NCBI GenBank assembly: GCA_001599975.1
Contig: BCIO01000002.1
Span: 2,305,883 to 2,369,882 of the forward strand
Source of the DNA: Cystobasidiopsis lactophilus
Taxonomy: Eukaryota > Basidiomycota > Agaricostilbomycetes > Agaricostilbales > Chionosphaeraceae
Direction of reading: 5' to 3'
DNA length: 64,000 nucleotides
Part shown: piece after piece, positions 1 to 13,686 of the stretch
Position numbering within the stretch: the stretch's first letter is position 1
Layout of the letters: each line of letters opens with the position of its first letter
Made by a program: the position numbers and the translations under genes
The notes under the pieces: generated by a model
Databases searched by the model: none
Told to the model about the DNA's origin: nothing
Seen by the model: the letters and a program-made list of their open reading frames with translations, nothing else

Positions 1-951
1 AAACGACAGGGTAGCTCACCTCGAATCCCATTGACGCTGTGCCGCTGGAAACACTGGAAACACATGCCGTATACCCTTTGGGACAGTTGGTCAACCCTCG
101 GGCGTGAAGTACAGAGGAGGGGACCGCAGGCGAAGGGTCTGTGCCTCTCGGAGCATGTCTCTTGAAGCGCTGGCCAGCTGCCTGTGAAGCTCCCGTTGTT
201 GAGGATGAAGTCGAAACAGAGGGTGGAGGCTGGCAGGTAAAGCTTTGACAGGTGAGGCCAGAGGCACAGTTGAGGTTGGTGGTGCAGCCCTGCCCGGATG
301 CTTGCCCGGATGACGATGGTGATGTGCATTGAAATGAAGATGTCGTGCAAGCGCCAGACATGCAATCCGAACCACCGTTGGTGCAATTTCTGATGAACCA
401 AAGTGTTAGCGACGCGTTCAAAGTGGTGGCGAAAGGCTTGCGAAACAACCTACGCTCCTGCTCCTCCGCAGAATCCGTCGCTTGAGCACATGAAGTAGCC
501 TGTGGCAAGGTTTATGTGGGACAATGGTCGAAGGTGGAAGGCGGCAGGGATGGCTCACCCATGCAATCGTTTGACGTCGAGCATGCAGACCCCAAGTAAC
601 CGCTGCACTTCCCGTTCTTACACTTGCCGTAGTCGCATTGCTGATCTATTACACATTTGGCACCAGCATATCCACAGTAGCCGTACATGGGCTCGAGCGG
701 GTCGGCGACGCATCTGAACAACCCAAGTCAATGGTTCGCCCTATCAACTCAGGTGGCTCCACTCACTCCATGCCTTTAGCAACAGGGTAGGGCCCTCCTA
801 CGGCGTGGAGTGATGTCCAAGCGTCGCAGTCTGAGCTTGATTGACAAGTGTAGTCCCCTTGAGCGTTGGTCCATGCTGGAGCCAACATCAAGCAGAACAA
901 CGCTAGCCGGCTCGGAAGTGCATTCAAGCGACCTATCGAGGAGGTTGGCAT
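1..951 (-). CDS. PriA-like cysteine-rich secreted protein (partial, C-terminus beyond window)
   Basis: The start is the ATG at 951-949. A leader with a hydrophobic core (RLALFCLMLAPAW, then TNAQG) looks like a signal peptide. After it come many cysteines in short spaced groups (CQSSSDCD, YCGYAGAKC, CDYGKCKNGKCSG, CSTSNDC). Joining exons by GT-AG signals keeps the reading frame open through at least four exons. It then passes a Ser/Thr-rich linker and reaches CPKGYTACVSS close to the left edge, where a donor (GTGAGC on this strand, about bases 14-19) points to a further exon outside the window. A CPxGxTAC motif after a cysteine-repeat region is characteristic of basidiomycete PriA-like secreted proteins. 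It is probably extracellular or wall-associated, and its biochemical role is unknown. The family call is inference from the motif. Confidence 0.7.
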
Positions 952-1434
952 GGCAAAAAGGTGTGAGGACCGGCGTCTTTAGAGCCAAGCTTGAAAGACC
1001 AAAGTTCTGGCCAGCAGACGTTTGGCAGTATTGAAGAGCTCGCAGGAACGCTGCCTCGGCCGATAGAGACAGCAGTCGCTAAATACTGACACAAGGGGAA
1101 AGCAAGGAGCTGGTGGAAGAGAGGAAACCTTCAAAACTTGGGCAGCGTGTCGAGAGATTGTTGATCAACATCGGGATTTCATCGCCACTGGTTCTCCCAG
1201 AACGCTCGGCCTCCTTGGCATGTACAAGGCTTGGTGGTCTTGGGATTATTGTTAGTTTGAGCAACCGCCGTTGTTGTGGATTCTAATCAAGACCAGATTG
1301 ATAAAAACTATTGTACAATTGATTACAAGCTAAACCTCCCGCATAGCCGTGTCAAGGCCCTCTTTGTTTTAGTGCAATGATCAAGAGCGTGAATTAGTAG
1401 TACTAAGCCTCCGTAAGCCTTTGACTGGGCGGGT
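952..1434. other. Gene-less stretch between two secreted-protein genes
   Basis: About 480 bases hold the probable promoter of the PriA-like gene and the 3' flank of the small CC-rich gene. No frame here has a recognisable domain or convincing splice structure. Confidence 0.5.
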
Positions 1435-1868
1435 TCACTTAGTTGGATAACTTGGTGGCGGATCTTGTGCCGTGTTCGCTTGCATCCGCTCCTGGCGTAG
1501 GTAGGGTTGGTTGCTTTGTGTCTGAGTCGTAGACTGTCGGCATCGTCAGTCAGAGGCCGAAAGCAATCATTGACATGGAATCGTAACCAACCTGCGACTC
1601 GACGGGAAGTTCGTCATTGAACCCGCAAGCACAACAGCTCCGGGCGCAGGAGCCGTCAGTACAGCAGGTCGAATAGTTGCTACAGCAGGAGTTGCGAGTC
1701 ATTCCCCAGCTCCAATACCTGCGAAGTTGGAGTTTTGAATTCGGTGCGCCACCCGCTGCTATCAGCCGGGACCTACACGTTCTCAATGATGGCGGTGCAG
1801 CATCCTCCGGCCTGCCCAACTGTAGTTAGAATAGCACAGACGAGCAACAGGCGGCAATAGAGCAACAT
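1435..1868 (-). CDS. Small secreted protein with repeated CC pairs and a PPxY-like tail
   Basis: The ATG at 1868-1866 begins a short leader (MLLYCRLLLVCAILTTVGQA) that reads as a signal peptide. Splicing at a GTAGGT donor and an ACTTCGCAG acceptor gives a cysteine core with SCCSNYSTCC, DGSCARSCCACGF and an earlier GGCC. A second likely intron, starting GTTGGT after LPVESQ, leads to a Gln/Asn-rich tail ending PPPSYPTK, with the stop at 1437-1435. The predicted product is about 100 residues. I do not recognise the family. Paired cysteines could form disulphides in a secreted peptide or bind metal, and the PPSY near the C-terminus resembles a WW-domain ligand. If the second intron is not used, translation ends earlier in another short tail. 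The gene lies in tandem with the PriA-like gene, which also encodes a small cysteine-rich secreted product. Confidence 0.55.
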
Positions 1869-2615
1869 ACCAGCGCAGCCATTGCGAACGAAAGTTCAAA
1901 GTTTGAAGAGGACTCGGAGCTCAATTCAGCGCCCTCGAGCGCTAAAATCACCAGCCTGGGTCGGTTGGCGTTTCAGAAGCACTCCTGTTGTCCAGATGAC
2001 CACAAGCTGTTTGCCGAGGAATGCGTGCGGAGTCCCAAAGCGATTTTGCCGTCTAAGCGATGAATGATTTTGGCCACTGTCGACCAAAACGCCACGTTCA
2101 GCTCTTCTTAGAGCTTGCCAGCCACAATGAACGCGCGCGGAGACACAACAATATCAAAAGCTCCTGAGGCGTTCTTGGGGCTGGCCAGGCAGGAGATGAA
2201 GAATAGTGCTCCCCCTTGAAGTGCACTGCCTCCCTCCTGTGCCCTGTGGTTTTTTGACCCGTTGCTGGCTTGTGTTCTCTCAAAGCCTGGATTAGGCAGT
2301 GTCGAGTTTATGGCTGCTGGCTTCTCCCTAGGGTGATGGCGTTGGGCGTCCTGCGCATGCTTTTCGCGACTGTGAGGCTGCCAGCTGCTGCCAGGGCTGC
2401 CAGCCTGTCACCGTCGAACTTTGGCGCGCGTTGAGGCACGAGGAGCATTTGAAATGGCCGAAAGCGCTTCGAAACCGCAACGGAGGGCATGTCAGCGCTT
2501 TCGCCCCGGCCATCGCGGGTCCTTATCGCTGCTCGGTCTTTCGTATCTCCTTCGCGTATCAGCGAGCTCAAGGGATCTTCTGTTCAACTCTTGCTCGCAA
2601 CCATCGATCCAAACG
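1869..2615. other. Intergenic region upstream of the permease
   Basis: About 750 bases lie between divergent genes: the CC-rich secreted protein on the minus strand and the permease on the plus strand. It presumably carries both promoters. No coding signal or repeat was recognised. Confidence 0.5.
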
Positions 2616-4880
2616 ATGTCGGACGAGAAAGACCTCGCCACTGCCACGCACGCTCCCGCCGTCGTCCTCAGCGAAAAAGAGTTCGTTGAGACTTCGGCCA
2701 CCCGGTTGATCTTTGCTCATATCTGTTTGATAGGTTGCTCGATGAGGCAGCGTTGGCCGGTCTTGGCTACAAGCAAGAGTTCAAAAGAGACCTAACGTTC
2801 GTCCACACTTCCTCTTCCCGCTCTGGCTATTGATAGAGATTAACGCGGAGACCCCAGGTTCTTTGACACGTTCAGCGTCTCTTTCTCGGTCGTCGGCATC
2901 CTCCCATCGGTCGCCACGACTGCGTTCTATGCCACTTACCTGTCCGGCAGAGCTGGGTGTACTTGGGGCTACATGATCGGTTCGTCCTTTTAATGAGCGC
3001 CTTCCCGTCCCCACGAACTGACAGAAAGTCTTTAGGCTATACCGGCATCCACGCCGTCGCCCTCTGCATGGCCGAGATTGCCTCAAGCATGCCCACTTCG
3101 GGTGGCAACTACTGTGCGTCCTATGGTTGAGATGCATCGTATGCGCTGATACATTTGGTTTTCAGATGCCACCGCTGTTATCTGCCCACCTCGCTTTGCC
3201 CCTTTTGTCACCTATGTACGTCTCCGGATTGAGATGGAGCCGTCGTGTAAGCTGATGCGCTCGCTCTCAGATGGTTGGCTGGTCCAACTGGATCGGCCTC
3301 GTTATGGGCTGTCCCTCGGTGAACTACGGCAACGCTTCGATGGTGAGCTTTCATGATCGCTTGTGATAACTCGGGTCCGGTTTTGAAGCGCAAATTCCGA
3401 TTAGATCAGTGCCATTCTGGCCCAGACCAATCCGGACGGCTACATCGACACCTTCCCCAAGCGCTTCGGCATCGCCGTCGCCTTCACTTTTGGTTGCGCC
3501 TGCATGGCCGCATTGCCAACTCGCTTGATCGGCCGTATCAATAGCGCGGGCACTTTCCTCCAAATCTCCTGCATGCTGATTGTCCTCATCGGCGTCCCGG
3601 CGGCTGCGTACCATCGCCCTCGCTTTGTGCCAGCCAAGGTCGCGTGGGGAGAGCTCACCAACAACACCGATTACCCCGATGGCATCGCTATTTTGTTCAG
3701 CTTTTTGAGTCAGGCCATCTCTCTGCTCTACCCTATATTCCACCTGACGTGTCTCTCCCAGCCGCCATCTGGACCATGTCAGGCTATGATGCACCGTTCC
3801 ACATGAGCGAGGAGACCGCCAACGCCCAAATCGCAGTCCCGAAGGCCATTGCGGCGACCTCGACCATCGGTGGTTTCGCCGGGTGGTTCTTGCTGCTTGT
3901 TCTGGCCTACACTGCCACAGACATCGTCGAAGTCGGTTCCTCGGCTCAGCCGTGGATTGGCTGGCTCTACCAAGTCTTGCCTTTCAACACCGCGACCGCG
4001 TTCGGCGCACTCACTGTTTGTGAGCCGCTCTCTCCCTTCTCCGTCGATGATCTAGGCTCACGTATGAAGTACAGTGACTGGATGTAAGCTGTTGTCTGAC
4101 CTAATCGGGGCTGGGAGACTGTGCTGACCGAATTCATGCAGTTTTCTGCGCCCAAGGCTGCGCCATCTCGGCCTCCCGTCTGGCCTTCGCCTATGCCCGT
4201 GACGGTGTCCTGCCCTTCAGTGGATTCGTTTCAACCATGAACAAGAAGACGGCGACCCCCATCAACGCGGTTCTCTTCAACTTCGCCGTCCAAACCGCCA
4301 CGCTCTGCCTCATCTTCGCCGGCGGTATTGCGATCTCTGCTGTCTTTAGCATAACTGCCTGCGGAATGTACTTTGCTTTCAGTGCGTGAACATCCTGCTT
4401 CTACAAGCGCTGTTTACGCCGCTCATTGCCTGCCCAGTCACCCCCATCTTTATCAAGAACTTCTGCGCTGGCGACCGATGGAGATATGGCCCTTGGACGC
4501 TGGGTCGCTTCAGCAGGCCACTTGGGCTGTACGCGGTGGCTTGGACATTTTTGATGATTCCAATCTTGAATCTTCCGTTCGTCACCGGATCCAACCTTAC
4601 GGCACAATCCATGAACTGGACATGCGTGGTGGTTAGTTTCATGTCTGGAACCACATTTGATACCGACTCTGATGATTCTTTCCAGTGGGGAGGCCCCATG
4701 GTCATCGCAGCAGCCTGGTACGGTATCCATGCTCACAAGACGTTCTCGGGCCCCAAGATCCAGGTCGACCACCTCAACCTGCCGGACGGCACCGAAATCG
4801 ATGCTGCCAAGCTGCGCACGATGAAGCTCGACGAAGTCAGGACTTTGGTCAGGCAGGTGTCTACAGAGCACAAGGCCTAA
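2616..4880 (+). CDS. Amino-acid/GABA/choline-type permease (APC superfamily)
   Basis: This is a plasma-membrane or organellar transporter of the APC superfamily, in the fungal group that includes Uga4 (GABA) and Hnm1 (choline). The N-terminus begins MSDEKDLATATH. After short introns come LGYKQEFKRDL and FDTFSVSFSVVGILPSVATT, the conserved entry into TM1. Further landmarks are EIASSMPTSGGNYY in the TM2-3 region, GWSNWIGL, SGYDAPFHMSEET (the TM6-7 hallmark of this group) and SRLAFAYARDGVLPFS. About twelve hydrophobic segments are spread over six or more exons. The tail is charged and ends STEHKA, stop at 4878-4880. Length (about 540 residues) suits the family. Which substrate is carried cannot be read from sequence. 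The next gene, actin, is on the same strand. Confidence 0.88.
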
Positions 4881-4955
4881 TAACGGGTTCGCCACTCGCC
4901 AAAGCCGCCCGCCTGCTTTCTTCCCCCGTAACTGTTGCGAATAGTGTGTCCATAA

Positions 4956-7080
<2,125 letters not shown>

Positions 7081-7447
7081 ATGCATCAATACGCGGACAA
7101 GAACACCAACAGAACTCTGGGCGACTGTTAGACGGCCAAACGCATTTCTCTCTCCAAAGCCTTTTTTCACGCAAACGTCTCTTCTTAATTCGTCCACGAG
7201 AGGGCTTGATAGAGTTGGGATGGACTTTTCCAATACCTATGCAAATTTGTGGTGGATCAAACTCGCCGACAAATCACAATGCAGAATCTCGTGCGGCAGG
7301 CGGAGTCCGGATTTGAGTAGTGCAGTACAAAGATGATGAACATGCGTCTTCCGCGAAATCGCGAAAATCAACGAAGAGCCATAAGATGTACAAGGCTGGC
7401 GCCACACCGCCGCATGTGTTCAAGTTTTTTTCGACGTCTTCGCGGCC
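7081..7447. other. Convergent 3' region between actin and the PAK kinase
   Basis: About 370 bases hold the 3' untranslated ends of two converging genes. Nothing else was recognised. Confidence 0.5.
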
Positions 7448-10400
7448 TCACGTCTTCTTGGCCTGCATCTCTCTGGCCTGCTTTATCAGCGGAGTAAGAT
7501 TCCGCAGTGGCTCGGCACATTCGTAGAAGCGGTGCTTCAATGTAGTGATTCAGCGCGGGCACTGCGAGACATAGAAGTGGAGGGCATGCTCACCTGCAGC
7601 AATGTCGCGGCATCTGGTCTTTGGTCGGGTTCGACCTCCAGGGTCTGCTTGAGGAAGTCTCGGAACACGGGAGACAACTTCTCAGGCTCGTTGATCTTGG
7701 GCGTCCCGTTCGTGGCGATGAGGAACAGCGCGCGCAGCGGGTTTTCGTTCTGTGACAAGACTGAGCAAAGCATAGTGGCAAGTGATAGCAGCGCAAAGCC
7801 TCACGAGGTAAGGTGGCTCGCCCTCGACCATCTCAATAGCCATGACTGTACGAGGCAATGGTCAGACTAGATTCTGCGTGAGATCAATGAAGAACGCCTA
7901 CTTCCGAGAGACCAGACATCGACCTTTGGACCATATTCCTTTCGGCTGACGACCTCGGGCGCCATCCTACGCGGTGATAGAATGAAAAGATGCACCTAGA
8001 GCATGATCGATGGACTAACCAGTAGGGCGTTCCCACCATGGTCGTTCGCTTTGCTTGCATATCGTTGATTTGGGCACAGAACCCGAAATCAGCTGTGAGA
8101 AAGGCATGAGCGCTCCGCATGTGAGCATTGGGAGCAGCCCAAGCAAAACGCATACTGAGCTTGATGTTGCCCTCCAGGGAGAGCAGCACGTTGTCGGATT
8201 TGATATCTCGGTGGATGACGCCGTGCTCGTGCAAGTGTCGCAGGCCTTCTGTTGTCTCTCGGCAGACAGCCGCGATTTGGCCCTCGGTCATGAGGTTGGC
8301 GGTGACCACATCCGTTCTGAACACGATCTCGTCAGCAGGCGCACGGCACTCACGCCCGAGCAACTCACAGTGAACCGCCCTCCATGTACTCCATGACGAC
8401 CCAGAGATCGCCTTTGAAGAGGAAGCTGTCGATGTAGTTAACAACGTTCTTGTGCCGCGACTCCTTCATGACGAGGATCTCGTTGATGATCAAGTCCTTC
8501 TTGGGCTGCTTCTCTAGATTCATCTGCTTGATGGCGACACTGAGGTTGGTGCCGACTTGGTATGCCGTGTAAACGCCACCAGAAGCGCTGTTCCCTCCGA
8601 TTCAATATCGCCAGAAGCATGCTAGCATGAAAAGCACTAACCCTTGGCCGATCTTGTTCAGTGAACGATATAGTTTGGTCGGGTCTGCGTCGGTGCAGAT
8701 CTTCTGTAGGCGCTCGACCACATCGGCATCGCTCATCTTGGCCTTCTTTTCCCGCTTCCTTGGCACAGGCAGCCCATCTGGAGTCACTCCCTGCGCCATC
8801 TGGCCCTGCGCCTCATTCGGTGTCGCAACAGGTGGGGCCTTTGTTGGCGGCGGCGGCGGAGGTCGAGCGGGCTGGTAAGTTGGTCGAGAAGGATTGCGCT
8901 GGGACATCGACCGGTCAATCTTGAAGGCGCCCTGAGCGGTGGAAGGTGAAGGAACGCGGTGAGACGCAGAGCGATTGAGCGTCCCGGATGACTGGCCAAA
9001 GGCTGGGCCGTGTTCGTGGATGACCTCAGTCTGCGACGGGCCCCTTGAGTGCGAGAAGCCGCTCGTGCTGATGGCGCTCCCAGGCGGAGTGGGTGCTGCT
9101 CGAGGGTTTTCAAACTTGGGCATGGTGCCAGAGCCAGGTGCAGAAGAAGAGGCGGGGCCGTCTTGGAAGCCAGACTGGGCGGTGGTGGGCGAGGTGTGTC
9201 CGAACTTTTTCCAAACCTCGTCTTCGGCGCCTCCAGGCTGAGTGGCTTCCTTCTTGGTCGCATCTTGGTAGAAGGCAACCACATCCACTACGGCTTGCGG
9301 ATTGGTGGCCTGATCTTGCGTGGAGATGCCAGAGTTTGCCAGCAGCTGCTGCCATTCCTTCGGCAGGCCGGTGAACTCGCCAGTGGCATTGTTGAACCCG
9401 ACGTGCGTGAGGTGAATTGGGTCATAGGGGGTTGAAATGTCCATCTTTCGCTTGTCTGACAGCAAGTCTGTGTGCCATGCCACCGACAAACGAACATTCA
9501 GATCCTGCTCGCATGTTCAGAGGGAGCAGATCAACGCACCGCTCATGCCACCCAAGAAGCTGCCCAAGACGCCCTTGATAGAGCTCCCCTGCCTCTCCTT
9601 GAGATCAGATTGCCGCCTTTTGCCTGTGCCCGGCCGACTTTCGCTCCCGCCACCGTGTGAGTCGGCGAGCGCATTGTTCGGGTCGCTGCCGCTGCCTGTG
9701 CTCTTGTGGCGCTCCTTTCTGAGCACATTGTGTTGGGAAGAAGACGGTGCAAAGGACGAAGCCGAGTACAGCGCTGGCTCGGAAGTGTAGTAGTCGGACG
9801 AGAGCGGCGCGGAGTAAGGGGCGACGCTGCTGCTGTGATTGTTCGTCGAGTAGGATTGAAACGACGCCTGATGCACCAAAGTGGGCGAAGCGCCAGCATG
9901 AAGCGGTGCTTCGCCGTAGGCAGCGAAAGAAGCCGCGGCGCTGGTGGCGGGATCCATAAGCAGCGAGCTGACCGGAGGCCTGGCCACGCCGATGTTACGG
10001 CCGTGGGAGCCGTTGAGCGACGTGGCAGAGGCGGGTGTCTGGGGCGAGTCTGGGTCGACGAATTCCCAGGTGCCGCCTAAGCCGGTCGGCACGCCTGGGA
10101 ACGAGAGGGCCGAGTGAGGCGCCGAAGTTGACCCTGCTACAAAGGTCGGGTCCAAAGGCGGTGGATTGGACGGCCTCTTTAGCTTGTTCCTTGAGCCTGA
10201 AGACGCCGACAAGGGCGGGCGCGAGCTGGCTATGTAGCTGGACCGCTGCGAGGGGTGAGGGATGGACCGGCGCTTTTCTTGCTGCGGAGTCTGGCTCGGA
10301 CCATTGTTGTAGCCGTCGTCGTAGGGAGTGCTGGCTGAAGGGGAGGAGGTGATGGCCACAAAGTCGTCCTGTGGAGGCTGGGCCGAGGTGGGCGACGCAT

Positions 10401-10914
10401 AGTAGGCGGCACTGCTCGTCGATTGCAGGGGCGCCGAGTGCAAGGGAGGGGGCGGCGCTGGCCTAGAAGGCGCCTGCATCGAGCCGTAGATGTCGGGGTA
10501 GCGAACGGCGGAGGATGCAGGCGAGGTGGCGCGCTCGGCTAGGCCATTGCTGGTGGTCACGGCCTGATAGTCGAGCGAGAGGCCCTTGAGCGTGCTGGTG
10601 TTGACGGCGATGGCCGAGTTCCTGTTGCTCCTAGACAGCGGCTGGGCTCCTGTTGTCGGTGTGCAAGGAGCGGTAGACGCATAAATGCGGTACAGGGGCA
10701 CGTTTGGCGATTCAGGAGTCGCGAGGGAGATCCAATCGAAGTCGTCGTCGGTGTCAATTGGGAAGCGGGGCGAGGGCAAGGCGGGTCGTTTGTGTCGTTT
10801 GCGAGCAGCGAATTTGACGCGCAAGGAGTGGAAGGTGGGCCGAATGGGCGCAGCGCCAGATGAATTCGAGAGGGACGGATTCGAGGCGGAGCGTTTGAGC
10901 GAATGCGAGGTCAT
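7448..10914 (-). CDS. p21-activated kinase (PAK; Ste20/Cla4 group)
   Basis: This is a Ser/Thr kinase activated by Cdc42/Rac, acting in polarity, budding and mating signalling. The start is the ATG at 10914-10912 ([13 protein letters not shown]). A first exon of about 460 residues is low-complexity, rich in Ser, Pro and Ala. It is followed by a CRIB domain ([18 protein letters not shown], then [15 protein letters not shown]). A Pro-rich linker ([13 protein letters not shown]) precedes the kinase domain: KIGQGASGG loop, [36 protein letters not shown] and the activation segment [11 protein letters not shown]. The end is [16 protein letters not shown] followed by AKKT-stop (7450-7448). Total is about 1000 residues. 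I see no PH domain upstream of the CRIB, as expected of Ste20/Pak1 rather than classical Cla4, although kinase and C-terminal sequences resemble both. Assignment within the PAK group is left open. Confidence 0.92.
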
Positions 10915-11774
10915 TGGTTCAAGTTAATAACGAGTTGGCGGATGTCGGACAAGAGATAGCAAGGGTAATTAGGAGGGAAGGGAGAGAGCACGAATCAGCA
11001 TCACGAAACAACAGAGCAAAGTGAATCGTGAGAAGGCGGCCCGAACCGTCCCAGCGCGCTCTGAGAGCAGCTAAATGGCGCAAGAAAGTCCTACAGACTG
11101 ATTGGAGGTGCCAGACAGCGCCGAGAGAGCGAGCGAGCGCCACGCTCAATGCTTGATGCTGCGGCTGCGAGCACCAGCCCAGGACGCATTCGGGCGCCAC
11201 CACACCGAAGGAGGGAGGCAGGGAGGACACGAACCTGTGAAATTGGAGTGCAAGTGGGTGATCTGAGGCTTTCCAGAGCCAGAAGAAGCCATTGGTGATG
11301 TTGTCCTGCTTTTGACGCCCTGCGCCTATTGTTTGGCAGTCGTGTCCTTTGCTCGCGTCTCCAACGCCCTAATCTCTGTGCATCTCGCTTGGACTTTACG
11401 CTCTGATCGAGGTGGTAGCTGCTAGCAGGGTTGACGCGCAGGGAGAGAGAGTCGACGTCGTGTCGCAGTTCGGGTGAACTGCTTGGCCCGCGCCTTTTGT
11501 TCTCCCTCAACGCTGAGCTGTCGGAACAAGACTTGAGGTCTCAAGTAGGATGCATAAAGATGGCATGTGGCCTCGCATGAGCGCTGCCGTTTTAGTCCGA
11601 AGAGGGCCCTAAGTCCCATGGCCCCGTACGTCCGTCAGCTGCGACGAGCACTAAAGGTGCTGGACCTGACCAGATTGGTCTGAGTAGTAGGAAAAACTGG
11701 TGACTGGACAAACTTGCGCACGTCAGCCGCGATGGCAAGAGTGGAGCGAACTTGAGAGACTGACTTGAGGAGGC
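10915..11774. other. Upstream region of the PAK gene
   Basis: About 860 bases, probably promoter and 5' leader of the kinase gene. Several open stretches exist on the minus strand, but none shows a recognised domain or joins in frame to the kinase start. Confidence 0.45.
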
Positions 11775-12100
11775 CTAGGTGTCGCCACCACCGCATCCCG
11801 TCGTCTTGGCAGAGATGGCAAAGGAGAAGGCCTGCGTTCGAGACAACGACAACATTGTCAGCTATGCGGCCAGCGACTCGAAGCAGTAGATGACGGGTCT
11901 CACCTTCGTCTGGTCGCGCTGCCGCTTAGCAACCTGGAAGCCAAACGGGCCATGCTCCTGGCCGCAGCATCCGCCTCGTTGAAATTGAAGCCCTGAGAGG
12001 GATCTCTGGTATTAGTGACGTTGGTCGAATTCATGCTTTCCTGCTCTTGCCGATCCGATGTGGTCGAAGTGAGAACAAATTCAATGAACGACGTACGCAT
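11775..12100 (-). CDS. Possible tiny spliced gene, about 49 residues, unrecognised
   Basis: An ATG at 12100-12098 is followed almost at once by a strong donor (GTACGT). An acceptor at CCCTCTCAG leads to a frame reading GGCCGQEHGPFGFQVAKRQR. A second intron (GTGAGA ... CGCAG) joins to AFSFAISAKTTGCGGGDT and a stop at 11777-11775. Two consistent introns and a composition unlike random sequence argue for coding, but the product is very short and I do not recognise it. An overlapping unspliced frame is also open, so this could be a regulatory leader or chance. Confidence 0.3.
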
Positions 12101-12617
12101 TCTTTGGACGAGAAAACGAGTGGCAATGCGGAAGACGGTAGTCACAAGATAGCAACGCCTGCCTGGTTCTTTGGGGGTTCTTTGCCACGACCGTGGCTGT
12201 GCCGTGTTAGACGTGTTCAGCTGACGTCGAACCGCTTCCGACTCTCACGAGCATTCGAAAGGGAGATATTGCGGAAGACCTGGGCCTCGGTTGTGCGCTG
12301 CAGGTTTCTTAGTTTGTTCGGAGTGCAGCTGTCTGTCCAGGTTGCTATAGTCCAGCCGTCTTCGCGAGCCGCTAGTCAGTAGATTCCTTTCGTACCGCGT
12401 CGACTCCAAGAAACTCAGCACAGCTCCCGCACGGTACGTAGAGCTGGAAGCAGGGTCGAGGCGAAGCTCTGTGAGGTGTGGCTGTCCGCCGTCAAGATAA
12501 TTGCAGCATCCGGTTTCCTAGGGGGCGCCTTGAGCCGCAGTCGGACCGCGAATGAAAGCGGACGAACTCACCTCAAAGTATGTACACCTGCAAACGGACG
12601 TGCAGAGGAGAAGCCTT
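12101..12617. other. Intergenic stretch
   Basis: About 520 bases between the possible tiny gene and the complex I subunit. Open frames occur on both strands but without recognisable motifs. Confidence 0.4.
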
Positions 12618-13365
12618 CTATTCCTCCGAGCTGTACTTCGAGGTGTCCACGCCATGGTGCTTGTGAGACACCAAGTTGAACCTGTCAACGTTCCATTTAA
12701 GCCAACCTCATTCCATGACAAGGAAAAAAGCAGTCCAACGTACCAGGGCATGGTTCCGAACTTAAGCTGGCTCCAGACCGAGTTGCGGTGGGCGACGCCC
12801 TGGATGTACTCTGGCAAATGCGTCTCCCCGTACAGTGGCTTGCCCGCCTTGGCCAAGGCCGACAGCTCTTCGTGGTCGCGCTTGGCTTCTGCCTCCTGCG
12901 AAAACAAGCGGCATCTAGAGTCAACGCCGGAGGGGCGACCGCAGAAAACGAGGCGCAGGGCACAAACATTTTCTATCCAGCCCCAGAAGCGCTGCGAGCT
13001 CCTCTGGTAGGCCAACAAAAAGCCTCCAGCGAAACCAAGGAAGGTCGCCAGCCTCAGAGCGGGCGTGAGGCCTTTGGGCAGTCGCCGGGCATTGCTCGTG
13101 TCCGCTAGCTCTGCGAGTTTGCCGCCCTTTGAGCCTAGCTGAAGGACCCTCCACCGAGGGCACTAACCATAAGCATAGAGCAGGCCAGGGAATGCGACGG
13201 TGCCAGAGGCCCAAAGGGCGTAGTCTGATGGGCGAAAGTACCGGACAACTCGGCTGGCATGCGGGTCGCTGTCGATGAGCGGGAACGGCGTCTACTCCAG
13301 TCCATCAGGAGGCTGTTCTGTGCGCCTATAGGCATACAACGCACTTTGTAAGCTTGCTCCGGCAT
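12618..13365 (-). CDS. Complex I 21 kDa accessory subunit (Nuo-20.9 type)
   Basis: This is an accessory subunit of mitochondrial NADH:ubiquinone oxidoreductase of the fungal 20.9/21 kDa type. Exon 1 codes only MPEQAYK (start at 13365). After a 53-base intron the frame reads TPFPLIDSDPHASRVVRYF then RPSDYALWASGTVAFPG, matching the conserved N-terminal domain (DPHxSRVVRYxRPSDY). The next exon gives a membrane segment LATFLGFAGGFLLAYQRSS then QRFWGWIEN. Further introns join EAEAKRDHEEL, YIQGVAHRNS and finally MPWFNLVSHKHHGVDTSKY, with the stop at 12620-12618. The last donor is GTACGT inside the Trp codon, and this join restores the family C-terminus. Predicted length is about 175 residues, normal for the family. 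Confidence 0.88.
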
Positions 13366-13686
13366 CGCAAACTGGTCGGGCGCGGCCGCTGAAGCGCAGG
13401 CTTGCCTCAGTAGCTTCAGCCCAGACTCCAGAGTGAGCCGAACGTCGACTTTTGGGCAAGAAGCGTTAATGGCTCAGATGGGTTCAGCTAGCTTGCAGAT
13501 GACACCAGTCAAGAGTCTAATTAGGACGTTTGCACATGTCGTGCATCAAAAAAGCACCCGGATCTAAAGAAGCGAAAGGACAGCAGGGAACGCGGAATAT
13601 GCGAGGAGGAAATCTAGTGATGAGCCTCAGCAGCACTGTTGCCTTGAATTGAGCAAGGAAGGGGGGCAACAAAGCGGACAGTGCGC
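13366..13686. other. Short intergenic region
   Basis: About 320 bases between two minus-strand genes: the promoter of the complex I subunit and the 3' end of argininosuccinate synthase. Nothing else was seen. Confidence 0.45.

Noticed and set aside
10035-10352. Plus-strand open frames opposite the PAK N-terminal region
   Set aside because: They are mirrors of the low-complexity Ser/Pro-rich exon, with no supporting motif.
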